In this document: piece by piece, positions 1-8,768 of the stretch
Layout: every line of letters starts with the position of its first letter
Numbering within the stretch: the first letter of the stretch is position 1
NCBI RefSeq assembly: GCF_009363695.1
Contig: NZ_CP045403.1
Span: 2,956,001-3,020,000 of the forward strand
From: Bacillus sp. THAF10
GTDB lineage: Bacteria > Bacillota > Bacilli > Bacillales > Bacillaceae_I
Direction of reading: 5' to 3'
Length of the DNA stretch: 64,000 nucleotides
The notes under the pieces: generated by a model
Told to the model about the DNA's origin: nothing
Databases searched by the model: none
What the model saw: the letters and a program-made list of their open reading frames with translations, nothing else
Position numbers and translations under genes: made by a program

Positions 1-138
<138 letters not shown>

Positions 139-147
139 TCATATGAA

Positions 148-663
148 TTACTTTTCGTTTTTTGGTGCCAGTATTAAGAACATGCTGCGTCCATCCATTT
201 TTGGATGAGACTCAACTGTTGATACTTCTGCACATGCAGCTGAGAAACGATCTAGCACACGCTGACCGATTTCTTTATGTGTAATCGCACGTCCTTTGAA
301 TCGGATGGATGCTTTTACTTTGTCTCCTTTTTCAAGGAATTTGATTGCATTGCGAAGCTTCGTGTTGAAGTCATGCTCATCAATAGTAGGACTTAAACGA
401 ACTTCCTTTAAGCTAATAACCTTTTGGTTTTTGCGCGCTTCTTTTTCTTTCTTCTGTTGCTCGAAACGGAACTTTCCGTAGTCCATAATTCGGCATACAG
501 GAGGCTTCGCATTAGGCGCAACCATTACTAAGTCAAGGTTAGCACGCGTTGCAATCTCAAGCGCTTCTACTTTTGACTTAATTCCAAGCTGGTCTCCATT
601 TTGACCGATTAGACGAACTTCACGAGCACGAATGCCCTCGTTTACCATCATGTCCTTGCTAAT
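148..663 (-). CDS. infC: Translation initiation factor IF-3
   Basis: IF-3 binds the 30S subunit, prevents premature 50S joining and monitors start-codon choice. The N-terminal domain ([21 protein letters not shown]) and the C-terminal [17 protein letters not shown] region are highly conserved. The first ATG codons (651 and 648) lie about 19 bases from the GGAGGTGG ribosome binding site at 671-677. The in-frame ATT at 663 lies 7 bases from it and gives [10 protein letters not shown], matching the AUU start known for infC in other bacteria. I therefore place the start at ATT 663 (171 aa). A second ATT directly precedes it at 666. The rare start is the basis of IF-3 autoregulation. Confidence 0.95.
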   Translation of the reverse strand: MSKDMMVNEGIRAREVRLIGQNGDQLGIKSKVEALEIATRANLDLVMVAPNAKPPVCRIMDYGKFRFEQQKKEKEARKNQKVISLKEVRLSPTIDEHDFNTKLRNAIKFLEKGDKVKASIRFKGRAITHKEIGQRVLDRFSAACAEVSTVESHPKMDGRSMFLILAPKNEK

Positions 664-890
664 AATTAGCCACCTCCAAGGTTTATTCCGAACACCGTTT
701 GACGAACAATTTTACAAACAAAAAAGTGCGGATGCACAACACACCCACACTTTACGATTACAATAGTAAAAGAAAAATCATTGTCGTAAAACCTGCCAAC
801 TGCCTGTTGCATGTTACTGCGTTCGCGTCGATCAGGTGAGAAGCGGGTGCTTCTTCTTGTTCTCAAACAAGTATTCTGTTTTGACCTTGT
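664..890 (-). promoter_or_regulatory. infC operon leader, L20-type autoregulatory attenuator
   Basis: About 225 untranslated bases separate the infC promoter from its start. The leader holds a short hairpin (AGAAGC/GCTTCT around 840-855) and ends in a strong intrinsic terminator just upstream of the infC ribosome binding site. This layout matches the Bacillus L20 leader, in which excess ribosomal protein L20 binds the leader RNA and promotes premature termination. An open frame across the leader has no ribosome binding site and is not a gene. Confidence 0.75.
716..753 (-). terminator. Attenuator terminator in the infC leader
   Basis: A 12-bp stem (arms at 723-734 and 742-753, with G-U pairs) and a 7-base loop are followed on the minus strand by a T run. 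It lies about 50 bases before infC, so it must be conditional rather than a dead end. Confidence 0.8.
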
Positions 891-892
891 TA

Positions 893-922
893 AATATATC
901 ATTAATGATGATTGATTGTCAA
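893..922 (-). promoter_or_regulatory. Sigma-A promoter of infC-rpmI-rplT
   Basis: Perfect -35 TTGACA (917-922) and -10 TATATT (893-898), separated by 18 bases on the minus strand, placing the transcript start at the head of the L20-type leader. Confidence 0.75.
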
Positions 923-1010
923 GATTCGTATCTAAATGAAACAACGTTTTAAATTCTATCAGATAAAAAGATCTTGCGCAATACTTTTTTAAAAATACCC
1001 TTTTGATGTC

Positions 1011-1145
1011 GCTGTTGATTTCCGCAAACTTGCTTCGCTTTCCGCGGGGCGGTCCCGGGAGCCTCCTCGGGCTTGTAGCCCTGCGGGGTCTCCCGAGACG
1101 CGCTTATTCCCGCAGGAGTCTTCGCAGTTTGCTCCAATCAACAGC
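1011..1145 (+). repeat. Intergenic palindromic repeat family 1, copy A
   Basis: A 135-bp GC-rich element bounded by perfect 10-bp inverted repeats (GCTGTTGATT and AATCAACAGC). Inside are nested complementary blocks such as CCGCGGGGCGG, GGGAGCC and GGTCTCCCG. It lies between thrS and infC. A 62-codon minus-strand frame across it is spurious. Five related copies occur in the window (3179, 8961, 10944, 20321, 46636), all in the same orientation. Confidence 0.85.
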
Positions 1146-1194
1146 TGGGGAACTTGTTATCATCAACAATACTTAACAAAGTCTTATCGCATGC

Positions 1195-3126
1195 TTATTT
1201 CTTTACAAGCTTCACCAATTCATCCACAAAGTCCTCTAGAGGCATTGTTTCTGATTTTTGTTCGCCGTATTTGCGGACGTTTACTGCACGGTCCTGGATT
1301 TCGTTATCCCCAAGTACTAGCATGTACGGTATCTTTTGCATTTGTGCTTCACGGATTTTGTAGCCAATCTTCTCATTGCGCTCATCCATCTCCACACGGA
1401 TTCCTTTTGATTTTAAGAGATCCTGCACTTCTTTTGCATAGTCAAAGTGGGCATCCGGTGAAACAGGGATCACTTGGACTTGAACAGGTGCGATCCACGC
1501 TGGGAATGCTCCTTTGTACTCTTCAATAAGGAAGGCTACAAAACGCTCCATTGTGGAGACAACCCCGCGGTGGATGACAACCGGACGGTGTTGTTTTCCA
1601 TCTTCTCCTACATACGTTAAGTCAAATTTCTCTGGTAATAAAAAGTCTAACTGAACAGTAGAAAGTGTTTCGTCTTTTCCTAAAGCTGTGCGAACTTGAA
1701 CGTCAAGCTTCGGCCCGTAGAATGCAGCTTCGTCTACTGCTTCGTAATAGTCTAAGCCAAGCTCATCCATCGCGTCTTTTAACATGCTCTGCGCTTTTTC
1801 CCACATCGCATCATCATCAAAATATTTTTCTTTGTTTTCTGGATCGCGATAAGAAAGACGGAAGGAATAATCGTCTAAGCCGAAATCTTTGTATACTTCT
1901 AGAACAAGATTGACTACTCGCTTTAACTCATCTTTAATTTGATCTGGACGAACAAAGATGTGGGCATCATTTAGCGTCATTCCACGAACACGCTGAAGTC
2001 CTGCAAGTGCACCGGACATTTCATAGCGGTGCATCGTGCCAAGCTCGGCAATACGAACAGGAAGCTGACGATAGCTGTGGATGCTGTTTTTGTAGACCAT
2101 CATGTGATGTGGACAGTTCATTGGACGTAGCACCAATTGTTCGTTGTCCATTTCCATTGGTGGGAACATCCCGTCCTGGTAGTGGTCCCAGTGACCGGAA
2201 GTTTTGTACAGCTCCACACTTCCCATTACTGGAGTATACACATGGTCATAGCCTAGCTCGACTTCTTTGTCGACGATATAACGCTCGATGACACGACGGA
2301 CTGTCGCACCCTTTGGTAACCAAAGGGGAAGACCTTGGCCTACTTTTTGAGAATTGAAGAACAGATCCAGCTCTTTTCCAAGCTTACGGTGGTCACGTTC
2401 TTTTGCTTCTTCTAGAAGGCGAAGGTGCTCATCCAACTCTGCTTTTTTGAAAAAGGCAGTTCCGTAAATACGCTGTAGCATTTTGTTTTTGCTGTCGCCT
2501 CTCCAATAAGCTCCTGCAATACTTAAAAGCTTGAATTCTTTAATTTTTCCTGTTGATGGCACATGAATTCCACGGCATAAATCGTAAAATTCTCCTTGCT
2601 CGTAGATGGAGATTGTTTGGCCTTCTGGAAGCTCGCGAATTAACTCGAGCTTTAATTCGTCTCCAATTTCCTCGTAACGGCGAAGGGCATCCTCTCTGGA
2701 AACTTCCACTCGGACGATATCAAGATTCTCACTTACAATCTTCTTCATTTCTTTTTCGATCTTTTGAAGATCAGCAGGCGTTAGGGATTCCTCCATGTCA
2801 ATGTCATAGTAGAATCCATTTTCGATAACTGGTCCGATTCCAAGCTTTACATTGCCATACAATCGTTTGATTGCTTGTGCCATTAAATGCGCAGTGCTGT
2901 GGCGCATAATTCCTAGGGCTTCCTCTGAATCTTGAACGATAATACCGATTTCTCCATCGTTTTCAATAGGCGTACGGAGGTCAAGTAGCTCTCCATTTAG
3001 TTTACCGGCGATTGCTTTCTTTTTCAGACCAGGGCTAATAGATGCAGCGATATCTTCTGTTGTTGTACCGCGTTCAAACTCCTTTACCGCTCCGTCTGGA
3101 AAAGTGATTTTCATTAATTCCGACAT
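1195..3126 (-). CDS. thrS: Threonyl-tRNA synthetase
   Basis: Charges tRNA-Thr with threonine. The 643-residue protein has an N-terminal TGS domain, an editing domain with an HSTAH motif (HxxxH) and [10 protein letters not shown], then the class II catalytic core with RPMNCPHHM (zinc Cys/His ligands), GVVSTMERF as motif 3, and a C-terminal anticodon-binding domain. A GTG at 3135 is in frame, but the GAGGTGA ribosome binding site spans it and points to the ATG at 3126. Transcription is controlled by a T-box leader upstream. The leader also carries a repeat element between the terminator and the start codon. Confidence 0.97.
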   Translation of the reverse strand: MSELMKITFPDGAVKEFERGTTTEDIAASISPGLKKKAIAGKLNGELLDLRTPIENDGEIGIIVQDSEEALGIMRHSTAHLMAQAIKRLYGNVKLGIGPVIENGFYYDIDMEESLTPADLQKIEKEMKKIVSENLDIVRVEVSREDALRRYEEIGDELKLELIRELPEGQTISIYEQGEFYDLCRGIHVPSTGKIKEFKLLSIAGAYWRGDSKNKMLQRIYGTAFFKKAELDEHLRLLEEAKERDHRKLGKELDLFFNSQKVGQGLPLWLPKGATVRRVIERYIVDKEVELGYDHVYTPVMGSVELYKTSGHWDHYQDGMFPPMEMDNEQLVLRPMNCPHHMMVYKNSIHSYRQLPVRIAELGTMHRYEMSGALAGLQRVRGMTLNDAHIFVRPDQIKDELKRVVNLVLEVYKDFGLDDYSFRLSYRDPENKEKYFDDDAMWEKAQSMLKDAMDELGLDYYEAVDEAAFYGPKLDVQVRTALGKDETLSTVQLDFLLPEKFDLTYVGEDGKQHRPVVIHRGVVSTMERFVAFLIEEYKGAFPAWIAPVQVQVIPVSPDAHFDYAKEVQDLLKSKGIRVEMDERNEKIGYKIREAQMQKIPYMLVLGDNEIQDRAVNVRKYGEQKSETMPLEDFVDELVKLVKK

Positions 3127-3178
3127 CCCTGTCACCTCTTCATTAAAATTTTATCATGTAAAAGCTCATTTTAACGAC

Positions 3179-3311
3179 GCTATTGATTTCCGCAAATGGC
3201 TCCGCGTCCTGATGGGCGATTTGTAAGCCTCCTTAGGCTTTGCGCTTGTGAGGTCACCAGTCTTTCGCCTCATTACCAAGAAGAGTCTCCACCTTTGCTA
3301 CCATCAACAGC
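3179..3311 (+). repeat. Palindromic repeat family 1, copy B (inside the thrS leader)
   Basis: A degenerate copy with ends GCTATTGAT and ATCAACAGC and an internal TTCCGCAAATGGC core. It sits between the T-box terminator and the thrS start, so it is transcribed as part of the thrS 5' untranslated region. Confidence 0.75.
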
Positions 3312-3360
3312 TAGAAATTTCATAAAATCTGCTTTTAGCATTAAAGAAACCAAAATAAAA

Positions 3361-3396
3361 TAAAAAAACCCGTACCTTATCAAAATAAGGGACGAG
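3361..3396 (-). terminator. T-box terminator of thrS
   Basis: A 12-bp stem with one mismatch and a 4-base loop, followed by seven T on the minus strand. It is the OFF-state hairpin of the thrS T-box. Confidence 0.85.
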
Positions 3397-3575
3397 TTTA
3401 ATATCCGTGTTTCCACCCAAGTTCCCATCTACTGAAAAAAAATAGATGGCTTCATTACAAATAACGGGGATCTCCCGTCAACAGTTACTGCTAGGTTCAC
3501 TGTTGAAGTTCAAAGGTGGTAAGTGGCTTAATCGTGTCAGGAAGCTTGCAGCCGATGACTTCCCTCTCTAATAGA
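3361..3575 (-). promoter_or_regulatory. T-box riboswitch upstream of thrS
   Basis: On the minus strand the leader starts with AGAGAGGGAAGTC and CTGCAAGCTTCC (stem I) and ends in the T-box sequence GGGTGGAAACACGG (3405-3418). A terminator follows (arms 3369-3380 and 3385-3396, then a T run). Uncharged tRNA-Thr is expected to pair with the specifier loop and the T-box bulge (UGGA here), favouring antitermination. The variable base A in the bulge would pair with a U discriminator; that is inference. I did not assign the specifier codon with certainty. Confidence 0.85.
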
Positions 3576-3681
3576 CCGTATTAAAACACTTATGTCCTTA
3601 TCCATACTTTTAGAATATAAGATTAAAATTGATTATGTAGGTAATTATATTCTCCACATACAAGAAAATCAAGTACACATA

Positions 3682-4518
3682 TTAATCAATTTTACACTTA
3701 TTATGCCCAAAGTATTGAAAAGGTAAAACATTTACTCTTTCATCAAAAATGTTTCTAATCGTTTCTACTAACTGGTGCTCGGTATTATCTGTATAGAGAA
3801 ATAATTTTTTTGGAGCAATCGATACAAGCGGGGCTAGTACGACAGAATCGATGTAGTAGGAATAACTATTAAAATGAGTTCTGTTCATATATTTGATTAA
3901 TTGGCTTCTTGGTATATGAGTAAAGGTTTTATCGTAAAAATCAAAGTGGTATTGATAAACAAGATGAAGTTCATCTAGCTTTGACTCTGTGCTTACAAGC
4001 ATTTCTCTAAGCTGGTGCACGAAGGATTGATATTCTTGTTCTAGCTTGTATTCATCAATCGCAGCCTCGAGGTAAGTGTGAAGCTTTTCAAAATATTGCT
4101 TTAGTCTAAACGTTAAAAAAGAGTCAAAAGAAAAGGATACTGGCTTTTGGAAAAAGGACTCCATGATTTGTTCTAACACCGCATCGCATTTTTCAGGGTG
4201 GGAAAGATTAGGAATATCAGGCCTCTCCCCTAATAGGATAGACTGGAGGATACATAATATCTGTTCCTGCTCTTCTACCTCTTTATAGTAGTAGGTGTTT
4301 TCGAGTATGGAAAGTAACCATTCTTTTCCCTTAATTTTTTGAATGTAGTGCTTCATGACAGGCATTAAAATGCTCTTTATATAACGTGCATCCTCTGATT
4401 CCACAACTAGTTTTTCTTTATGTAAAGAAAGGATAGAATCACTTTCAGGACTTTTGTGAATCAAGCTTTTGTAAACCGCTCTTGCATCCGTTTCATTTCG
4501 AAAGGAAATCTCAAACAA
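3682..4518 (-). CDS. ytxC: YtxC-like sporulation protein
   Basis: A 278-residue soluble protein that I recognise as the YtxC family of spore formers, by its sequence character and its place next to thrS. It has no clear catalytic motif and no membrane segment. It begins with TTG, 6 bases after a GGGGGG ribosome binding site. In Bacillus the family is linked to sporulation, but its biochemical role is not known. In B. subtilis ytxC follows ytxB and dnaI; here a lipid kinase gene precedes it instead. Confidence 0.8.
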   Translation of the reverse strand: MFEISFRNETDARAVYKSLIHKSPESDSILSLHKEKLVVESEDARYIKSILMPVMKHYIQKIKGKEWLLSILENTYYYKEVEEQEQILCILQSILLGERPDIPNLSHPEKCDAVLEQIMESFFQKPVSFSFDSFLTFRLKQYFEKLHTYLEAAIDEYKLEQEYQSFVHQLREMLVSTESKLDELHLVYQYHFDFYDKTFTHIPRSQLIKYMNRTHFNSYSYYIDSVVLAPLVSIAPKKLFLYTDNTEHQLVETIRNIFDERVNVLPFQYFGHNKCKID

Positions 4519-4616
4519 GTTTGTCCCCCCTTTGGTACACCTGATTCTATATATATGGGGGGCAAAGGGTAAAAATGTATAATTTATGAAAAATTAACGA
4601 AGGATTGCTTTTCACA

Positions 4617-5516
4617 TCAAGTTATAGGATATTCTCCAACTACTACTTCCAAATGAGCTGGCAAAATGGTTATGACTGCAGGTGTCCTAAATCGAGACTC
4701 TCCATCCGTATCTATTTTTTGTTGTGGCGAAGCAGCTACCTTAAGTTCTTTTGTTCGAAAAAAAATTAAGTTATCTTGGTTTTGAAGTGGCAAGTCTTTT
4801 TGAAAGCGAGTTTGTATCCATGTCCAAAGGTGGGAAAGCGATGTTTCCTTGACGATCAGTACGTCAAAATGCTCATCTTGAATATCGGAAGTTGGAAAAA
4901 ATGATTGGATCCCACCTAAAAATGCTCCATTTCCAACAAGCATCATCACCGCAGCTCCTTCATAGAATTGTTCTGCACTTTCTACTTTTATATGTATGGG
5001 CTCTTCTTCTAACATTGTTTGGCCAGCGCTTATATAATAGGAGAGTCTCCCTAGCAATTGTTTTGTGCTACTTTCCATTCTATCAGCAACTTTGGAAACG
5101 AGGCCAATTCCCCAAAAGTTAGAAAAATAGGCATCCTCGCTTTTTCCAATATCTACTTTTAGGACACGCTGCTCCACAATTTGCTCTACCGCTTTTAATG
5201 GGTGCTGAAACATTCCAAGCGTTCGAGAGAAATCATTGCATGTGCCAGCAGGAATCACAGCAAAAACGGGACGTTCCTCTAAGGGGGAGATTGCGTTGAT
5301 TAGTTCGTGTACGGTACCATCTCCACCTGCTGCAATAAGAAGGTCTGTGGAGCTCGCAATTTTTCGGGCTATTTTCGCTCCTTCTCCTTCTTGTTTCGTC
5401 CGATAAATGGAGACCTCCTGAAAAACGGAACGCAATTTCCCCTCTATTTCATCTAGGTGATTTAAAAGCTTTCCGTTCCCAGCATTTGGGTTTACAATAA
5501 CAGCAACTTTGTTCAT
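4617..5516 (-). CDS. Diacylglycerol kinase-family lipid kinase
   Basis: A 299-residue protein of the DAGK catalytic family. The start has VAVIVNPNAGNGK, and residues 60-75 carry the nucleotide-binding loop LLIAAGGDGTVHELIN. This is followed by VIPAGTCNDFSRTLG, which positions the substrate, and a C-terminal IDTDGE motif. Such enzymes phosphorylate diacylglycerol or related lipids at the inner membrane face. I place the start at ATG 5516, 7 bases after GGGGGAG, rather than at the in-frame codon at 5537. It resembles YtlR/BmrU more than DgkB; the substrate cannot be told from sequence. It stands where ytxB and dnaI would be expected. Confidence 0.88.
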   Translation of the reverse strand: MNKVAVIVNPNAGNGKLLNHLDEIEGKLRSVFQEVSIYRTKQEGEGAKIARKIASSTDLLIAAGGDGTVHELINAISPLEERPVFAVIPAGTCNDFSRTLGMFQHPLKAVEQIVEQRVLKVDIGKSEDAYFSNFWGIGLVSKVADRMESSTKQLLGRLSYYISAGQTMLEEEPIHIKVESAEQFYEGAAVMMLVGNGAFLGGIQSFFPTSDIQDEHFDVLIVKETSLSHLWTWIQTRFQKDLPLQNQDNLIFFRTKELKVAASPQQKIDTDGESRFRTPAVITILPAHLEVVVGEYPIT

Positions 5517-5635
5517 TTCGACACTCCCCCCTCTCACTAATCTATACCCATTTTCCTTAGTATTAACATCATTCTAAAAGTCTATTTTCGCACACTATGT
5601 GGCTACAGAGTATAGTTAAGCAACACTTGATCGAC

Positions 5636-5758
5636 GTTGCTGTCGTGCTCTTTTTGTGGAGGAAGTTTTAAATCGGAGGCAACTTTTCTTCGAATAAATG
5701 AATGGAAAAAGTCTTAAAGTCGATTTTTTCCTAGTTTATAGCAAACAATTTTTTAGTA
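5636..5758 (+). repeat. Intergenic repeat family 2, copy 1
   Basis: Shares a GTTGCTGTCGTGCTCTTTT-like block and a stem-loop (arms 5704-5713 and 5722-5731, GGAAAAAGTC/GATTTTTTCC) with the element at 17418-17526. It lies directly after the dnaB terminator, in the interval where dnaI is normally found. Confidence 0.75.
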
Positions 5759-5768
5759 AAGAACCTTC

Positions 5769-5803
5769 TAAAAAGAAACAACACCACGAATATGGTGTTG
5801 TTT
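5769..5803 (-). terminator. dnaB terminator
   Basis: An 11-bp perfect stem (AAACAACACCA / TGGTGTTGTTT, arms 5776-5786 and 5793-5803) overlaps the dnaB stop codon and is followed by CTTTTTAG on the minus strand. It ends the transcript right after dnaB. Confidence 0.8.
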
Positions 5804-7235
5804 AGGAATCGAGTTTTTTCTTTTTTTCTTTAAGCTTTGCCAAACGTGCAAAAAGCTCTTCTTTTTCATTTTCTTCTACTTCTTGATAGGTTTCTGATTC
5901 TCCCTTTGTTTCCACGTCTCTAGTCTCTTCACTGACAAATCTGTTTCTATTCGTTTTACTCGTTTTTGCTTTTTGCCCACTACCTGATGAGGATGACTTT
6001 GTGTCTGCCCAGTTTTGATATTGACGGTGCTCCTCTTTAGCAAGTTCCATTGCCTCACTGACTGTTTTGACCTGCTTCCTAGTCCAGTGGCTAGCAATCT
6101 TCTCAATGTACTTTCGATTTAATTTCATATCTGTTTTTAAAAGTACATAATATAGCAACACATTGACAACGCCTGGGGTTAACTGCTGTTTAAACATCAC
6201 ATCCTCCACGATATGGAGATCTGATACAGAAGGCTCCGCTCCGTTGGAGAGATCTGTCAGCATTTGCTTTGGTGAAACATTTTCGAGCTGCTGGATAAGC
6301 TGTTCGTCCTTTGTCGTTGGCTTTTTATCGGAGTACTGTTTTAAATAGAGTGGTTGCGTTTTTTCCACAAGCTTTGGCAGGGTATTGTGGTATTCAAGCT
6401 GATACCAGTCTCTGGCAGCTTTTCGAAGCTTCTCTAAATCCACTTTGTCCTCAGAATCGATAACATTCATCATCAAATCTCTCATGGTCATTGGATCTAA
6501 GGAATAAATAAAGGAAAGCTTGCTAATCGCCTCTTTTACCTTTGAAGTAATGGACTTTTTCGGAATGACTACCTCAGATAGACCTGCAAAAAAGAGCTCA
6601 AAATCAAACTGCTTTTCGGCAACCACAGGCTCCTGACCTTTTTTCCGATCCAGCCATTCTTCTCCCTCTCCTAGAGGCAGCTCTTCCATTGTTTCTTCTC
6701 TAGATGCAAAGGCAAGACCCTCTGATTGAACGGATTGAAAAACGTCACTAAAGCTTCGTGTAATCTCCATAAATTCATCAGGTGGAATCGCTTGATCGGA
6801 GAAGTATTTTTTGACATTGGCATATTTTGTTTTGCCTAACCGATTGTATAAGTAGATAGTTAACATCGGCTCGGAGAAAAAGCTTTCTGGCGCAAGTGGT
6901 GGTTGTAATTCATAAATAAACGTACGAATATGGTCCTCTTCTTTTACCAAAGTTTTCAATAGGCCAATCCCTTCAAGCTTCATCCGTTCTTGATGAATGT
7001 CTTTAAGGTTGCATTGCATGGTAGTCATGATGCTATGATGGGTAGCTTCTACTCCCGTGAGACAATCGTCTTCTAGCTCACTCCACAAGGTCATATACAG
7101 GCTGAAACCACGATAGCCAAGCAAAGGCTGATATAGCTTTGTTAGTATTTTGCGATCAAAGGGCTGTAACACACCATTAGACCGAACAATATAACGGTCT
7201 ACAGGGACGAGCTCTTTCCAATGACGATCAGACAT
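5802..7235 (-). CDS. dnaB: Replication initiation and membrane attachment protein DnaB
   Basis: A 477-residue Firmicute DnaB (not the helicase). With DnaD and DnaI it loads the replicative helicase at oriC and at restarted forks. Recognisable stretches are LYQPLLGYRGFSLYMTLWSELE (N-terminal winged-helix/DnaD-like region) and ISPKQMLTDLSNGAEPS...VMFKQQLTPGVVNVLLYYV (second DnaD-like domain). A charged, low-complexity tail (residues 410-477) has many Ser, Glu and Lys. The usual downstream partner dnaI is absent, and hairpins lie on both sides of the gene. Confidence 0.93.
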   Translation of the reverse strand: MSDRHWKELVPVDRYIVRSNGVLQPFDRKILTKLYQPLLGYRGFSLYMTLWSELEDDCLTGVEATHHSIMTTMQCNLKDIHQERMKLEGIGLLKTLVKEEDHIRTFIYELQPPLAPESFFSEPMLTIYLYNRLGKTKYANVKKYFSDQAIPPDEFMEITRSFSDVFQSVQSEGLAFASREETMEELPLGEGEEWLDRKKGQEPVVAEKQFDFELFFAGLSEVVIPKKSITSKVKEAISKLSFIYSLDPMTMRDLMMNVIDSEDKVDLEKLRKAARDWYQLEYHNTLPKLVEKTQPLYLKQYSDKKPTTKDEQLIQQLENVSPKQMLTDLSNGAEPSVSDLHIVEDVMFKQQLTPGVVNVLLYYVLLKTDMKLNRKYIEKIASHWTRKQVKTVSEAMELAKEEHRQYQNWADTKSSSSGSGQKAKTSKTNRNRFVSEETRDVETKGESETYQEVEENEKEELFARLAKLKEKKKKLDS

Positions 7236-7265
7236 AAAACAACCTTACCTTTCTTTTTTTAGTGT

Positions 7266-7298
7266 AAAAAAGAGAGGCTAATACTACTCCTCTCTCTT
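7266..7298 (-). terminator. Terminator-like hairpin between nrdR and dnaB
   Basis: Minus-strand AGAGAGG (arms 7271-7277 and 7289-7295) with an 11-base loop, followed by TTTTT. It lies only about 30 bases before the dnaB start, so it probably acts as an attenuator or lowers read-through from nrdR. Confidence 0.6.
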
Positions 7299-7316
7299 GG
7301 ACGTGGCTTGTACGCT

Positions 7317-7781
7317 TTATTCGTTTCTTTCTTTTTCAATTATTTCTTTTAGTTCATCTAAAAAAACATTGATATCTTTGAACTGACGATAAACGGAAGC
7401 AAAGCGGACATATGCTACCTCATCAATTTTTGATAGTCGCTCCATTACCATTTCACCGACGATATCGCTTTTCACTTCAGATATTCCGATATTTCTTAAT
7501 TCCTTTTCAACTTCTATGACAATGTCTTCTAATTGTTTTAATGCGACCGGTCTTTTTTCACATGCTCGAATCAATCCTCTTAAGACCTTTTCCCTGCTAA
7601 ATTCTTCTCTTGTTCCTTCTTTTTTTACAACAATAAGCGGTATCTCTTCCACTTTTTCAAAAGTCGTAAAACGATAGGAGCAAGATTCACATTCTCTTCT
7701 TCTCCTAATGGAACGGCCTTCCTCAACAGGTCGGGAATCCAATACTTTTGTACCGTTATGGTGACACGTCGGACATTTCAT
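7317..7781 (-). CDS. nrdR: Transcriptional repressor NrdR
   Basis: A 154-residue repressor of ribonucleotide reductase genes. It begins with a zinc ribbon (CPTC at residues 3-6, CESC at about 31-34) and [17 protein letters not shown], followed by an ATP-cone domain that senses ATP/dATP ([20 protein letters not shown]). The length and the dnaB neighbourhood are standard for Bacillaceae. Its link to dnaB couples dNTP supply to replication initiation. Confidence 0.97.
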   Translation of the reverse strand: MKCPTCHHNGTKVLDSRPVEEGRSIRRRRECESCSYRFTTFEKVEEIPLIVVKKEGTREEFSREKVLRGLIRACEKRPVALKQLEDIVIEVEKELRNIGISEVKSDIVGEMVMERLSKIDEVAYVRFASVYRQFKDINVFLDELKEIIEKERNE

Positions 7782-7805
7782 GATGGCTTCAACTCCGTTT
7801 CCAAT

Positions 7806-8225
7806 CTACTTCGTTTCCGAATGAAGGCCAGATCCAATGTAGATCATCGTTTTATCAATCCGTTCATACATGTTTTTAATTACGTTCGTGCTATAGCCAA
7901 AATCAAACGGTAGGAGCTTAGTATCCGTTGTAACGGAAAAATCAACGGCGGTTTCAAATGGACGGACAGAGATAATGGTCACAATGATAAAAGCTTTTTT
8001 TCCTTTGATTATTTGAACAGCAAGCTCGCCATGCTCCTCTGATACGGACTTCACTTTGACTCCGTCCATTGCTTGAAACATTTCCTGGAGAGATTTTATC
8101 GCATTTTTACTGGTGACTTTATAATAACGACTGCGCAGCTCTTCATTAGGGTGATTTTCCCTTGTTTCTGCATGATTGCTTAGCAGTTCTCTAAATTTCT
8201 GCATTGCACTCAAGTTTTCTGCCAA
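7806..8225 (-). CDS. Conserved hypothetical cytosolic protein
   Basis: A soluble protein of up to 139 residues with no signal peptide or membrane segment. I know similar unnamed proteins between speD and nrdR in other Bacillaceae but no function. The C-terminal half is mixed hydrophobic strands (KKAFIIVTIISVRPFETAVDFSV). The start is uncertain: the TTG at 8225 abuts the AAGGGG site, while TTG 8213 or ATG 8204 would be better spaced. It is followed closely by nrdR (24 bases), so it is probably co-transcribed with it. Confidence 0.75.
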   Translation of the reverse strand: MAENLSAMQKFRELLSNHAETRENHPNEELRSRYYKVTSKNAIKSLQEMFQAMDGVKVKSVSEEHGELAVQIIKGKKAFIIVTIISVRPFETAVDFSVTTDTKLLPFDFGYSTNVIKNMYERIDKTMIYIGSGLHSETK

Positions 8226-8270
8226 CCCCTTATCTTGTCTAAAATATATGTATGGTGTTTTTTGCGTATA

Positions 8271-8305
8271 ATAAAAAGAGGTGCATGCTATACACCTCTT
8301 TTTAT
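8271..8305 (-). terminator. speD terminator
   Basis: Stem AAAAAGAGGTG/CACCTCTTTTT (arms 8273-8283 and 8293-8303) with a 9-base loop; it has a T run on both strands. Confidence 0.85.
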
Positions 8306-8327
8306 TTTAATGCATTTAGTTATAATT

Positions 8328-8702
8328 TTAAAGAGCTTTTGCTTTGTTTACTTGAACAGGTCCCATTCCACGTGGAAGTTCAATTGTTTCACGTGTTTGA
8401 GCATTTAGTGCAGTTGCAATATAATCTGCTGAAATGTTTGGATCTAATTCTCCGCATGTATAAACATCAATGCTTGCATATCCGTGCTCAGGAAAGCTGT
8501 GGATTGTTAAATGAGACTCAGAAATAATGACAACCCCGCTTACTCCTTGAGGTGCAAATTTATGAAATGCAACCTCTCTTACTTCTGCACCAGATTTTAA
8601 TGCAGCATCAACGAATGTCTTTTCGATGTAATCCATGTCATTCAATTTGTCAAAATCGCAACCCCATAGTTCTGAAATAACGTGACGACCTACTGTTTCC
8701 AT
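8328..8702 (-). CDS. speD: S-adenosylmethionine decarboxylase proenzyme
   Basis: A 124-residue class 1B AdoMet decarboxylase that supplies decarboxylated AdoMet for spermidine synthesis. The proenzyme cleaves itself between Glu62 and Ser63 in [11 protein letters not shown]; Ser63 becomes the pyruvoyl cofactor. His68 and the Cys of VYTCGEL are the other expected processing/catalytic residues. The ATG at 8702 follows GGGGG at 8 bases. It has its own promoter and a roughly 145-base leader that contains a short Trp-rich reading frame. Confidence 0.97.
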   Translation of the reverse strand: METVGRHVISELWGCDFDKLNDMDYIEKTFVDAALKSGAEVREVAFHKFAPQGVSGVVIISESHLTIHSFPEHGYASIDVYTCGELDPNISADYIATALNAQTRETIELPRGMGPVQVNKAKAL

Positions 8703-8768
8703 CTCACGTTCCCCCTTTTACAAGTTTTAGAAGTACATGAATCCTGAAGGTGAAGATTGATGAATGTA

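Noticed and set aside
666..944. 92-codon minus-strand frame upstream of infC
   Set aside because: It spans the infC promoter and structured leader, and has no ribosome binding site.
949..1137. 62-codon minus-strand frame
   Set aside because: It runs through palindromic repeat copy A and its translation simply reflects the repeat; no ribosome binding site.
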